Source: Brassica napus (Eukaryota > Streptophyta > Magnoliopsida > Brassicales > Brassicaceae). Taken from it: a stretch of DNA of 64,000 nt. Location of the stretch: positions 21,343 to 85,342 of the forward strand of contig NW_026016672.1 in the NCBI RefSeq assembly GCF_020379485.1, given 5' to 3'. The notes under the pieces were generated by a model. The model had not been told where the DNA came from, searched no databases, and worked only from the letters and a program-made list of their open reading frames with translations. Numbering within the stretch: the first letter of the stretch is position 1; the number at the start of each line of letters is the position of its first letter. The position numbers and the translations under genes were made by a program. Below, piece after piece: positions 52,263-64,000 of this stretch.

Positions 52263-53182
52263 CTGTGGTGTGTAGGGACAACTGGTCTGATGCACAATCC
52301 CATGCTTGGCTAGATGACTCTTGAAGGCATTGCTGATGTATTCACCTCCATTGTCTGATCTCAGTACCTTCACAGTAGCATTGTATTGATTAGATACATA
52401 TGCTTGGAAGTTCATAAACGCTTCTAGCACCTTATCTTTAGATGGAAGCAATGTGAGCCATGTATACTTAGACTTCTCATCAATGAATGTTACAAAGTAT
52501 TTATGGCTGTCTCTAGACATGCATGGAGCGGTCCACACATCCGAGTGAACTAGATCAAAGCAATGCTCATAAGTAGTCTTAGATGTTGGGAAAACAGTCC
52601 TACAATGCTTTCCTAATATGCATGCTTCACAATCCAAGTGATTGAATGACATATTAGGGATTATCAATTCAATGGCACGAGCATGAGGATGTCCTAATCT
52701 AGCATGCCAAGTAATACTATCAATCTTCTCAGCAGTACTACTCAAGCAAATAGAATCAAAGGGATTAGAGGTCTTAGCCAAGTCGAGGTGGTATAGCTGA
52801 TTCTTGCTGTCTCCTCTGCCAATGACTCTCCCAGTCTTCAAATCTTGAAACTCAACTTCATCAGGTCTGAATACTACTTGACAATCAAGATCAATGGTAG
52901 CTTTCTTCACAGATAATAGATTTGAAGTGAACTGAGGCATGTAGAAGGCAGCCGTGTCCTTCTCAAACAGTTGAGCTTTCCCACTCCTTCTATTGGGATC
53001 ATAGCACCATTAGCTATCCTAACACTCCCTGTTGCAGCCTTGATCTCACTTATAAGCCTCCTATCACTGATCATATGATGACTTGCTCCAGAATCAATCA
53101 CCATGGGTTTAGAAGCTCCGGATTGTATAGCATGCTTCTGCTTGCTGCTAAGGCTTGTACATGTTCCATGAACACTCTCCAT
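52263..53182 (-). pseudogene. Protease-integrase part of copia E
   Basis: Contains protease VIDSGASHHMISD, then a one-base deletion near 52970 (an expected GCTG reads CTG after KL) that shifts to the frame FYMPQFTSNLLSVKKAT, then the GAG-pre-integrase WHARLGHPHARA...CEACILGKHC and integrase HSDVWTAPCMS and RSDNGGEY, ending at SCPYTPQ. The next residues (QNGVAERK) are in the fragment left of F. Confidence 0.9.
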
Positions 53183-54058
53183 TCCTTCCTGGTGATGCGA
53201 TCATCAGCTCCACTCCCTTTCTCCTGCTCTCTTAACACCCCACTGTCTTCTACTGATTCCCCCATGTAGGCTGAGTAAGAACACTCTCCCACAACTCTCT
53301 TCCTACCCTTTCCTATGTTGACATAAGCTTTGGATAGCATTCTGCACCTCCTCCTCTTCCGGAAGCCCTCACTCCTACTCCCGGTTAGCCTCCATGAGCC
53401 CTCACTCCTACTCATGGTTAGCTTCTGGAAGCTCTCACTCCTACTCCCATTTGGCTTCCATGAGCTCTCACTCCTACTCATGGTTAGCCTCTCATCATCT
53501 CTCATTATCTCATACGCCCTTCTTATAAGCACACAGATCTCTTCCATTTCCGGAAGCTGTTCCCCTCTTAGAACCATCTCCACCAGCCACCCATATGATG
53601 ACTCCATGCTCGCCAAGAGCTTCAAGACCATCTCTTGCTCTGGTGTAGCATCCCCATCCACATGGATCTCAACCCTTGTAGTTCAACCCACAAGTGTTGT
53701 AGCTTCCTCACATGGTTATTGAACTCTTCTCTCCTTGCTTAGCTTCACTGATCACCTTCTTGACTTCACACACTCTCCTAAGATTGATCTTGTTCTCATA
53801 AACATCTTCAATCTTCTCAAGCAGTATACTTTCTTCAAGACTAAAGCAATCTCCACTTGTTTCTCTTGCTGTCTGATCTTTCTCAGCAGCTTTACCCTTC
53901 AAAGACTCTTCCTTCTCATGGTTTCTCCAAACTCCACACCTTTTCAGAGTTGTTTTCATTTGTGAGAACCACCCCCACTCATTCCCTCTCTCTTTCTTCT
54001 CTTCACGCCTTGTTGTACCAGATTGAAGCAGCTCCATTTCCTTTAGCCTAAGCAACAA
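53098..54058 (-). pseudogene. Gag part of copia E, broken
   Basis: Two overlapping-frame pieces. 53708-54058 encodes the gag N-terminal half (EWGWFSQMKTTLKRCGVW; YENKINLRRVCEVKKVI), and 53098-53661 encodes the second half (QEMVLKLLASMESSYGWLVEMVLRGEQLPEMEEICVLI in part), then repeated SRSE units, a basic stretch (KRRRCR) and GECSYSAYMGES as in B. No CCHC knuckle is present before the protease. The frame between the two pieces is shifted in 53661-53708. Confidence 0.82.
53361..53500 (-). repeat. Coding minisatellite in E gag (SRSE repeats)
   Basis: About four to five imperfect 36-bp direct repeats (CTCACTCCTACTC... on the plus strand) that encode SRSE-S/G-S/F-containing units on the minus strand. 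They are not expanded in B, so this is a lineage-specific expansion at the position where other copia gags have the zinc knuckle. Confidence 0.8.
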
Positions 54059-54096
54059 CCTTTAGCCTAAAGCAACAACCTTTAGCCTAGATCTTC
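54036..54096. repeat. Short tandem repeat at E gag start
   Basis: Three copies of CAACAACCTTTAGCCTA-like units (~19-20 bp) in the E leader/gag boundary. They probably obscure or displace the original start codon. Confidence 0.75.
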
Positions 54097-54322
54097 CCCC
54101 AAATGCTTCTAATCTCACACGCCAAGCTTAACCACAAACTAGACCCCTCTTCTGACCTTGTCAAACACCTAAAGGGACTCCCTTGAGGCTGACTCTCCAA
54201 AAGAAACACCAACAGACACCAACTTGACTTTTAAAGGATCTAGCTCTTGACAAACTCTCAAGAACTCTCAAGAACACTCAAGAACATTTAGAAAACGAAA
54301 TCACTCTCTCCTTTTAAAGGAA

Positions 54323-54338
54323 CCTGGCTCTGATACCA
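54323..54338 (-). other. Primer-binding site of copia E
   Basis: Minus-strand TGGTATCAGAGCCAGG adjoining the 5' LTR. Confidence 0.88.
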
Positions 54339-54828
54339 TATTAGATTTTGTGATTTAAAGAGTGATTAAGTTTAATCTGAGAATTAAAGAGATTAGAGAT
54401 TAAGAACAAGAGAGAGACTAGAGAGAGAGACTCAAAACTCCATTAATTAATACTGATGAGGGTTTACAAGTATATAAAGAGAGAGCAACAAGGAATTTCG
54501 AAATGTATAAGCATGTGTAGTCAAAGGACAGGCTGGAACTCCTTTTGAATCACTTGGCTGTGCTTTCTCACATGCTTGCACTAGTAGAAAAGCATCCTCT
54601 CCTTTCCAGCATCATACAGGCTGTCAAAGGCTCCCTTATCCTTCCTTATCCTCTATGGTCGAGTTTACTCTCTTCCCTTCACTAAGTTACCTTCTCATGC
54701 CATCAGATAACTTCCCAAGTTGTTACTGTGGTTAAACTAAAGTTACCACAGTAAAACTCCAAAGTTACTGTCTACTCCAACTCTCTTCCTCTCTCAATAT
54801 ATCAACTCTTTATTCTCTCATCTCAACA
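54339..54828 (-). repeat. 5' LTR of copia E (490 bp)
   Basis: Minus strand begins TGTTGAGATGAGAGAAT and ends TCTAATA. Related to the B LTR, including the TTACTGTGG...CCACAGTAA inverted motif (about 54722-54757). Confidence 0.88.
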
Positions 54829-57800
54829 CTGGTTTGATTAGAATGACAAAGAAGCTGTCATATTGCCAAACAGGAAAACTGGGATCACCTGATTTGAAAG
54901 TGGGATAGCTTCTTCATCCTAACTCCTATGAGATTTATTCAGCTTCCTGGTGATTCTCCACTACTTTATGTATCAAAATCAAGCTTCTTACATCGCGATT
55001 CATCCTGGTTTGATTAGAATGACAAAGAAGCTGTCATATTCCCAAACAGGAAACTGGGATCACCTGATTTGAAAGTGGGATAGCTTCTTCATCCTAACTC
55101 CTATGAGATTTATTCAGCTTCCTGGTGATTCTCCACTACTTTATGTATCAAAATCAAGCTTCTTACATCGCGATTCATCCTGGTTTGATTAGAATGACAA
55201 ATAAGCTGTCATATTCCCAAACAGGAAAACTGGGATCACCTGATTTGAAAGTGGGATAGCTTCTTCATCCTAACTCCTATGAGATTTATTCAGCTTCCTG
55301 GTGATTCTCCACTACTTTATGTATCAAAATCAAGCTTCTTACATCGCGATTCATCCTGGTTTGATTAGAATGACAAAGAAGCTGTCATATTCCCAAACAG
55401 GAAACTGGGATCACCTGATTTGAAAGTGGGATAGCTTCTTCATCCTAACTCCTATGAGATTTATTCAGCTTCCTGGTGATTCTCCACTACTTTATGTATC
55501 AAAATCAAGCTTCTTACATCGCGATTCATCCTGGTTTGATTAGAATGACAAAGAAGCTGTCATATTCCCAAACAGGAAAACTGGGATCACCTGATTTGAA
55601 AGTGGGATAGCTTCTTCATCCTAACTCCTATGAGATTTATTCAGCTTCCTGGTGATTCTCCACTACTTTATGTATCAAAATCAAGCTTCTTACATCGCGA
55701 TTCATCCTGGTTTGATTAGAATGACAAAGAAGCTGTCATATTCCCAAACAGGAAAACTGGGATCACCTGATTTGAAAGTGGGATAGCTTCTTCATCCTAA
55801 CTCCTATGAGATTTATTCAGCTTCCTGGTGATTCTCCACTACTTTATGTATCAAAATCAAGCTTCTTACATCGCGATTCATCCTGGTTTGATTAGAATGA
55901 CAAAGAAGCTGTCATATTCCCAAACAGGAAAACTGGGATCACCTGATTTGAAAGTGGGATAGCTTCTTCATCCTAACTCCTATGAGATTTATTCAGCTTC
56001 CTGGTGATTCTCCACTACTTTATGTATCAAAATCAAGCTTCTTACATCGCGATTCATCCTGGTTTGATTAGAATGACAAAGAAGCTGTCATATTCCCAAA
56101 CAGGAAAACTGGGATCACCTGATTTGAAAGTGGGATAGCTTCTTCATCCTAACTCCTATGAGATTTATTCACTTCCTGGTGATTCTCCACTACTTTATGT
56201 ATCAAAATCAAGCTTCTTACATCGCGATTCATCCTGGTTTGATTAGAATGACAAAGAAGCTGTCATATTCCCAAACAGGAAAACTGGGATCACCTGATTT
56301 GAAAGTGGGATAGCTTCTTCATCCTAACTCCTATGAGATTTATTCAGCTTCCTGGTGATTCTCCACTACTTTATGTATCAAAATCAAGCTTCTTACATCG
56401 CGATTCATCCTGGTTTGATTAGAATGACAAAGAAGCTGTCATATTCCCAAACAGGAAAACTGGGATCACCTGATTTGAAAGTGGGATAGCTTCTTCATCC
56501 TAACTCCTATGAGATTTATTCAGCTTCCTGGTGATTCTCCACTACTTTATGTATCAAAATCAAGCTTCTTACATCGCGATTCATCCTGGTTTGATTAGAA
56601 TGACAAAGAAGCTGTCATATTCCCAAACAGGAAAACTGGGATCACCTGATTTGAAAGTGGGATAGCTTCTTCATCCTAACTCCTATGAGATTTATTCAGC
56701 TTCCTGGTGATTCTCCACTACTTTATGTATCAAAATCAAGCTTCTTACATCGCGATTCATCCTGGTTTGATTAGAATGACAAAGAAGCTGTCATATTCCC
56801 AAACAGGAAAACTGGGATCACCTGATTTGAAAGTGGGATAGCTTCTTCATCCTAACTCCTATGAGATTTATTCAGCTTCCTGGTGATTCTCCACTACTTT
56901 ATGTATCAAAATCAAGCTTCTTACATCGCGATTCATCCTGGTTTGATTAGAATGACAAAGAAGCTGTCATATTCCCAAACAGGAAAACTGGGATCACCTG
57001 ATTTGAAAGTGGGATAGCTTCTTCATCCTAACTCCTATGAGATTTATTCAGCTTCCTGGTGATTCTCCACTACTTTATGTATCAAAATCAAGCTTCTTAC
57101 ATCGCGATTCATCCTGGTTTGATTAGAATGACAAAGAAGCTGTCATATTCCCAAACAGGAAAACTGGGATCACCTGATTTGAAAGTGGGATAGCTTCTTC
57201 ATCCTAACTCCTATGAGATTTATTCAGCTTCCTGGTGATTCTCCACTACTTTATGTATCAAAATCAAGCTTCTTACATCGCGATTCATCCTGGTTTGATT
57301 AGAATGACAAAGAAGCTGTCATATTCCCAAACAGGAAAACTGGGATCACCTGATTTGAAAGTGGGATAGCTTCTTCATCCTAACTCCTATGAGATTTATT
57401 CAGCTTCCTGGTGATTCTCCACTACTTTATGTATCAAAATCAAGCTTCTTACATCGCGATTCATCCTGGTTTGATTAGAATGACAAAGAAGCTGTCATAT
57501 TCCCAAACAGGAAAACTGGGATCACCTGATTTGAAAGTGGGATAGCTTCTTCATCCTAACTCCTATGAGATTTATTCAGCTTCCTGGTGATTCTCCACTA
57601 CTTTATGTATCAAAATCAAGCTTCTTACATCGCGATTCATCCTGGTTTGATTAGAATGACAAAGAAGCTGTCATATTCCCAAACAGGAAAACTGGGATCA
57701 CCTGATTTGAAAGTGGGATAGCTTCTTCATCCTAACTCCTATGAGATTTATTCAGCTTCCTGGTGATTCTCCACTACTTTATGTATCAAAATCAAGCTTC

Positions 57801-60800
57801 TTACATCGCGATTCATCCTGGTTTGATTAGAATGACAAAGAAGCTGTCATATTCCCAAACAGGAAAACTGGGATCACCTGATTTGAAAGTGGGATAGCTT
57901 CTTCATCCTAACTCCTATGAGATTTATTCAGCTTCCTGGTGATTCTCCACTACTTTATGTATCAAAATCAAGCTTCTTACATCGCGATTCATCCTGGTTT
58001 GATTAGAATGACAAAGAAGCTGTCATATTCCCAAACAGGAAAACTGGGATCACCTGATTTGAAAGTGGGATAGCTTCTTCATCCTAACTCCTATGAGATT
58101 TATTCAGCTTCCTGGTGATTCTCCACTACTTTATGTATCAAAATCAAGCTTCTTACATCGCGATTCATCCTGGTTTGATTAGAATGACAAAGAAGCTGTC
58201 ATATTCCCAAACAGGAAAACTGGGATCACCTGATTTGAAAGTGGGATAGCTTCTTCATCCTAACTCCTATGAGATTTATTCAGCTTCCTGGTGATTCTCC
58301 ACTACTTTATGTATCAAAATCAAGCTTCTTACATCGCGATTCATCCTGGTTTGATTAGAATGACAAAGAAGCTGTCATATTCCCAAACAGGAAAACTGGG
58401 ATCACCTGATTTGAAAGTGGGATAGCTTCTTCATCCTAACTCCTATGAGATTTATTCAGCTTCCTGGTGATTCTCCACTACTTTATGTATCAAAATCAAG
58501 CTTCTTACATCGCGATTCATCCTGGTTTGATTAGAATGACAAAGAAGCTGTCATATTCCCAAACAGGAAAACTGGGATCACCTGATTTGAAAGTGGGATA
58601 GCTTCTTCATCCTAACTCCTATGAGATTTATTCAGCTTCCTGGTGATTCTCCACTACTTTATGTATCAAAATCAAGCTTCTTACATCGCGATTCATCCTG
58701 GTTTGATTAGAATGACAAAGAAGCTGTCATATTCCCAAACAGGAAAACTGGGATCACCTGATTTGAAAGTGGGATAGCTTCTTCATCCTAACTCCTATGA
58801 GATTTATTCAGCTTCCTGGTGATTCTCCACTACTTTATGTATCAAAATCAAGCTTCTTACATCGCGATTCATCCTGGTTTGATTAGAATGACAAAGAAGC
58901 TGTCATATTCCCAAACAGGAAAACTGGGATCACCTGATTTGAAAGTGGGATAGCTTCTTCATCCTAACTCCTATGAGATTTATTCAGCTTCCTGGTGATT
59001 CTCCACTACTTTATGTATCAAAATCAAGCTTCTTACATCGCGATTCATCCTGGTTTGATTAGAATGACAAAGAAGCTGTCATATTCCCAAACAGGAAAAC
59101 TGGGATCACCTGATTTGAAAGTGGGATAGCTTCTTCATCCTAACTCCTATGAGATTTATTCAGCTTCCTGGTGATTCTCCACTACTTTATGTATCAAAAT
59201 CAAGCTTCTTACATCGCGATTCATCCTGGTTTGATTAGAATGACAAAGAAGCTGTCATATTCCCAAACAGGAAAACTGGGATCACCTGATTTGAAAGTGG
59301 GATAGCTTCTTCATCCTAACTCCTATGAGATTTATTCAGCTTCCTGGTGATTCTCCACTACTTTATGTATCAAAATCAAGCTTCTTACATCGCGATTCAT
59401 CCTGGTTTGATTAGAATGACAAAGAAGCTGTCATATTCCCAAACAGGAAAACTGGGATCACCTGATTTGAAAGTGGGATAGCTTCTTCATCCTAACTCCT
59501 ATGAGATTTATTCAGCTTCCTGGTGATTCTCCACTACTTTATGTATCAAAATCAAGCTTCTTACATCGCGATTCATCCTGGTTTGATTAGAATGACAAAG
59601 AAGCTGTCATATTCCCAAACAGGAAAACTGGGATCACCTGATTTGAAAGTGGGATAGCTTCTTCATCCTAACTCCTATGAGATTTATTCAGCTTCCTGGT
59701 GATTCTCCACTACTTTATGTATCAAAATCAAGCTTCTTACATCGCGATTCATCCTGGTTTGATTAGAATGACAAAGAAGCTGTCATATTCCCAACAGGAA
59801 AACTGGGATCACCTGATTTGAAAGTGGGATAGCTTCTTCATCCTAACTCCTATGAGATTTATTCAGCTTCCTGGTGATTCTCCACTACTTATGTATCAAA
59901 ATCAAGCTTCTTACATCGCGATTCATCCTGGTTTGATTAGAATGACAAAGAAGCTGTCATATTCCCAAACAGGAAAACTGGGATCACCTGATTTGAAAGT
60001 GGGATAGCTTCTTCATCCTAACTCCTATGAGATTTATTCAGCTTCCTGGTGATTCTCCACTACTTTATGTATCAAAATCAAGCTTCTTACATCGCGATTC
60101 ATCCTGGTTTGATTAGAATGACAAAGAAGCTGTCATATTCCCAAACAGGAAAACTGGGATCACCTGATTTGAAAGTGGGATAGCTTCTTCATCCTAACTC
60201 CTATGAGATTTATTCAGCTTCCTGGTGATTCTCCACTACTTTATGTATCAAAATCAAGCTTCTTACATCGCGATTCATCCTGGTTTGATTAGAATGACAA
60301 AGAAGCTGTCATATTCCCAAACAGGAAAACTGGGATCACCTGATTTGAAAGTGGGATAGCTTCTTCATCCTAACTCCTATGAGATTTATTCACTTCCTGG
60401 TGATTCTCCACTACTTTATGTATCAAAATCAAGCTTCTTACATCGCGATTCATCCTGGTTTGATTAGAATGACAAAGAAGCTGTCATATTCCCAAACAGG
60501 AAAACTGGGATCACCTGATTTGAAAGTGGATAGCTTCTTCATCCTAACTCCTATGAGATTTATTCAGCTTCCTGGTGATTCTCCACTACTTTATGTATCA
60601 AATCAAGCTTCTTACATCGCGATTCATCCTGGTTTGATTAGAATGACAAAGAAGCTGTCATATTCCCAAACAGGAAAACTGGGATCACCTGATTTGAAAG
60701 TGGGATAGCTTCTTCATCCTAACTCCTATGAGATTTATTCACTTCCTGGTGATTCTCCACTACTTTATGTATCAAAATCAAGCTTCTTACATCGCGATTC

Positions 60801-63800
60801 ATCCTGGTTTGATTAGAATGACAAGACTGTCATATTCCCAAACAGGAAAACTGGGATCACCTGATTTGAAAGTGGGATAGCTTCTTCATCCTAACTCCTA
60901 TGAGATTTATTCAACTTCCTGGTGATTCTCCACTACTTATGTATCAAAATCAAGCTTCTTACATCGCGATTCATCCTGGTTTGATTAGAATGACAAAGAA
61001 GCTGTCATATTCCCAAACAGGAAAACTGGGATCACCTGATTTGAAAGTGGGATAGCTTCTCTTCATCCTAACTCCTATGAGATTTATTCAGCTTCCTGGT
61101 GATTCTCCACTACTTTATGTATCAAAATCAAGCTTCTTACATCGCGATTCATCCTGGTTTGATTAGAATGACAAAGAAGCTGTCATATTCCCAAACAGGA
61201 AAACTGGGATCACCTGATTTGAAAGTGGGATAGCTTCTTCATCCTAACTCCTATGAGATTTATTCACTTCCTGGTGATTCTCCACTACTTTATATGTATC
61301 AAATCAAGCTTCTTACATCGCGATTCATCCTGTTTTGATTAGAATGACAAAAGCTGTCATATTCCCAAACAGGAAAACTGGGATCACCTGATTTGAAAGT
61401 GGGATAGCTTCTTCATCCTAACTCCTATGAGATTTATTCAGCTTCCTGGTGATTCTCCACTACTTTATGTTTCAAAATCAAGCTTCTTACATCGCGATTC
61501 ATCCTGGTTTGATTAGAATGACAAATAAGCTGTCATATTCCCAAACAGGAAAACTGGGATCACCTGATTTGAAAGTGGGATAGCTTCTTCATCCTAACTC
61601 CTATGAGATTTATTCAGCTTCCTGGATTCTCCACTACTTTATGTATCAAAATCAAGCTTCTTACATCTCGCGATTCATCCTGGTTTGATTAGAATGACAA
61701 AGAAGCTGTCATATTCCCAAACAGGAAAACTGGGATCACCTGATTTGAAAGTGGGATAGCTTCTTCATCCTAACTCCTATGAGATTTATTCAGCTTCCTG
61801 GTGATTCTCCACTACTTTATGTATCAAAATCAAGCTTCTTACATCGCGATTCATCTGGTTTGATTAGAATGACAAAGAAGCTGTCATATTCCCAAACAGG
61901 AAAACTGGGATCACCTGATTTGAAAGTGGGATAGCTTCTTCATCCTAACTCCTATGAGATTTATTCAGCTTCCTGGTGATTCTCCACTACTTTATGTATC
62001 AAAATCAAGCTTCTTACATCGCGATTCATCCTGGTTTGATTAGAATGACAAAGAAGCTGTCATATTCCCAACAGGAAAACTGGGATCACCTGATTTGAAA
62101 GTGGGATAGCTTCTTCATCCTAACTCCTATGAGATTTATTCACTTCCTGGTGATTCTCCACTACTTTATGTCAAAATCAAGCTTCTTACATCGCGATTCA
62201 TCCTGGTTTGATTAGAATGACAAGAAGCTGTCATATTCCCAAACAGGAAACTGGGATCACCTGATTTGAAAGTGGGATAGCTTCTTCATCCTAACTCCTA
62301 TGAGATTTATTCAGCTTCCGGTGATTCTCCACTACTTTATGTATCAAATCAAGCTTCTTACATCGCGATTCATCCTGGTTTGATTAGAATGACAAGAAGC
62401 TGTCATATTCCCAAACAGGAAAACTGGGATCACCTGATTTGAAAGTGGGATAGCTTCTTCATCCTAACTCCTATGAGATTTATTCAGCTTCCTGGTGATT
62501 CTCCACTACTTTATGTATCAAAATCAAGCTTCTTACATCGCGATTCATCCTGGTTTGATTAGAATGACAAAGAAGCTGTCATATTCCCAAACAGGAAAAC
62601 TGGGATCACCTGATTTGAAAGTGGGATAGCTTCTTCATCCTAACTCCTATGAGATTTATTCAGCTTCCTGTGATTCTCCACTACTTTATGTATCAAAATC
62701 AAGCTTCTTACATCGCGATTCATCCTGGTTTGATTAGAATGACAAAGAACTGTCATATTCCCAAACAGGAAAACTGGGATCACCTGATTTGAAAGTGGGA
62801 TAGCTTCTTCATCCTAACTCCTATGAGATTTATTCACTTCCTGGTGATTCTCCACTACTTTATGTATCAAAATCAAGCTTCTTACTTACATCGCGATTCC
62901 CGTTTGATTAGAATGACAAAGAAGCTGTCATATTCCAAACAGGAAAACTGGGATCACCTGATTGAAAGTGGGATAGCTTCTTCATCCTAACTCCTATGAG
63001 ATTTATTCAGCTTCCTGGTGATTCTCCACTACTTTATGTATCAAATCAAGCTTCTTACATCGCGATTCATCCTGGTTTGATTAGAATGACAAAGAAGCTG
63101 TCATATTCCCAAACAGGAAACTGGATCACCTGATTTGAAAGTGGGATAGCTTCTTCATCCTAACTCCTATGAGATTTATTCAGCTTCCTGTGATTCTCCC
63201 TACTTTATGTATCAAAATCAAGCTTCTTACATCGCGATTCATCCTGGTTTGATTAGAATGACAAAGAAGCTGTCATATTCCCAAACAGGAAAACTGGGAT
63301 CACCTGATTTGAAAGTGGGATAGCTTCTTCATCCTAACTCCTATGAGATTTATTCAGCTTCCTGTGATTCTCCACTACTTATGTATCAAATCAAGCTTCT
63401 TACATCGCGATTCATCCTGGTTTGATTAGAATGACAAAGACTGGTCATATTCCCCAAACAGGAAACTGGGATCACCTGATTTGAAAGTGGGATAGCTTCT
63501 TCATCCTAACTCCTATGAGATTTATTCAGCTTCCTGTGATTCTCCACTACTTTATGTATCAAAATCAAGCTTCTTACATCGCGATTCATCCTGGTTTGAT
63601 TAGAATGACAAAGAAGCTGTCATATTCCCAAACAGAAAATGGGATCACCTTTTTGAAAGTGGGATAGCTTCTTCATCCTAACTCCTATGAGATTTATTCA
63701 GCTTCCTGGTGATTCTCCACTACTTTATGTATCAAATCAAGCTTCTTACATCGCGATTCATCCTGGGTTGATTAGAATGACAAAGAAGCTGTCATATTCC

Positions 63801-64000
63801 CAAACAGGAAAACTGGGATCACCTGATTTGAAAGTGGGATAGCTTCTTCATCCTAACTCCTATGAGATTTATTTCAGCTTCCTGGTGATTCTCCACTACT
63901 TTATGTATCAAAATCAAGCTTCTTACTCGCGATTCATCCTGGTTTGATTAGAATGACAAAGAAGCTGTCATATTCCCAAACAGGAAACGGGATCACCTGA
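54829..64000 (-). repeat. Centromeric satellite array 2 (CentBr-like, ~176-bp monomers)
   Basis: About 52 head-to-tail monomers that continue to the window end. The reverse complement aligns along its whole length with array 1 monomers, but with fixed differences: GATTTTGATACATAAAGTAG versus GATTTGGATACATAAAGTGG, ATCGCGATG versus ATCACTTTG, TTCCTGTTTGGGAATATGAC versus TCCCAGTTTGGGAATAGCAC. It is therefore a different variant in the opposite orientation. Monomers from about 55,500 to 59,750 are almost identical with period 176. Early monomers have a GAAACTGG (175 bp) form. From about 60,380 single- and double-base indels become frequent. Confidence 0.95.
60380..64000. repeat. Indel-rich segment of satellite array 2
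   Basis: Most monomers here carry 1-4-base losses or gains (for example 60525 GTGGATAG, 60826 GACAAGACTG, 61294 TTTATATGTATC, 61667 ACATCTCGCG, 62885 TTACTTACATCG, 63440 GACTGGTCAT). Short ORFs here arise from these shifts and are not genes. Whether this is real array decay or long-read/assembly error cannot be told from the sequence. Confidence 0.75.

Larger units (their letters stand above)
52263..54828 (-). mobile_element. Copia element E, 5' half, inserted in satellite array 2
   Basis: Minus strand: 5' LTR 54339-54828, primer-binding site 54323-54338, gag, protease and integrase to CPYTPQ, where F is inserted. The remainder is at 40011-40896. The LTR directly abuts satellite at 54829. 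Same family as B, with more lesions: frame changes near 52970, near 53147, between 53661 and 53708, and in the 40011-40896 part. Confidence 0.91.

Noticed and set aside
60379..60708. 109-codon ORF in array 2
   Set aside because: It is satellite sequence read through several indel-bearing monomers; no codon signal and no homologous frame in intact monomers.
54829..64000. CRISPR-like regularly spaced repeats
   Set aside because: The whole ~176-bp unit repeats without variable spacers; it is a head-to-tail satellite in a plant retrotransposon context.
1..64000. Host genes, tRNA, rRNA or organelle insertions
   Set aside because: Every long frame carries copia or gypsy domains; no cellular protein, tRNA cloverleaf or rRNA segment was recognised. 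The TGGTATCAGAGC matches are primer-binding sites, not tRNA genes.

Overview
The window is plant centromeric DNA, most likely from Brassica or a close relative in tribe Brassiceae. It holds two arrays of a ~176-bp satellite with one HindIII site (AAGCTT) per monomer; from memory this matches the Brassica CentBr family and does not match Arabidopsis CEN180. Between and beside the arrays lies a dense nest of LTR retrotransposons. One is a Ty3/gypsy element of the centromeric CRM type with a C-terminal CR motif; the rest are Ty1/copia. I found no host gene, tRNA, rRNA or other cellular function: every real coding region is retrotransposon gag-pol. Names A to N below are mine.

Layout. 1-4785: copia A (minus), cut by the window edge and inserted in copia B. 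4786-9675: copia B (minus), whose 5' LTR abuts satellite. 9676-13260: satellite array 1, with higher-order structure of about 17 monomers (2.99 kb). 13261-28751: copia H (plus), inserted in the satellite and itself split by I. I (14699-27702) is a non-autonomous element with 986-bp LTRs and target-site duplication (TSD) GTGTG. Its 3' LTR is split by copia J (20174-27121, TSD GCTTG), whose pol is split by solo LTR K (22586-23549, TSD CAGAG). 28752-30762: copia L (minus) inside H. 30763-33364: copia M (plus) inside L. 33365-40010: CRM-type element N with an intact 1557-codon polyprotein. 40011-40896 and 52263-54828: two halves of copia E (minus), split by copia F (plus, 40897-52262, TSD CTGTG). 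F is split in its leader by G (minus, 41532-47225, TSD AAACC), a near-identical sister element. 54829-64000: satellite array 2, in the opposite orientation to array 1 and of a different sequence variant.

Three points stand out. First, every nest from H to K and from E to G closes with matching TSDs, but the middle does not. N is flanked by different broken copia elements (M plus on the left, E minus on the right), has no matching TSD, and sits where satellite orientation and variant switch. This looks like a recombination or inversion breakpoint in a CRM element. Second, G inserted head-on into its sister F makes a near-perfect inverted repeat with arms of about 4.5 kb, a natural hairpin. Its arms differ at only two bases that I found, while the flanking LTR and leader sequences differ much more. 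Third, the U3 regions of several copia and non-autonomous LTR families share clusters of CCGTAC motifs (the GTAC core bound by plant SBP-box factors) followed by TTAC/GTAA palindromes.

G and F have intact gag-pol frames (1455 codons, apparently all catalytic residues) and LTR pairs that are identical or differ at one base, so they are recent. N is also intact. A, B, E, H, J, L and M are broken by deletion, frameshift, stop or later insertion. From about 60 kb to the window end the satellite carries many 1-2-base indels and may include assembly error.
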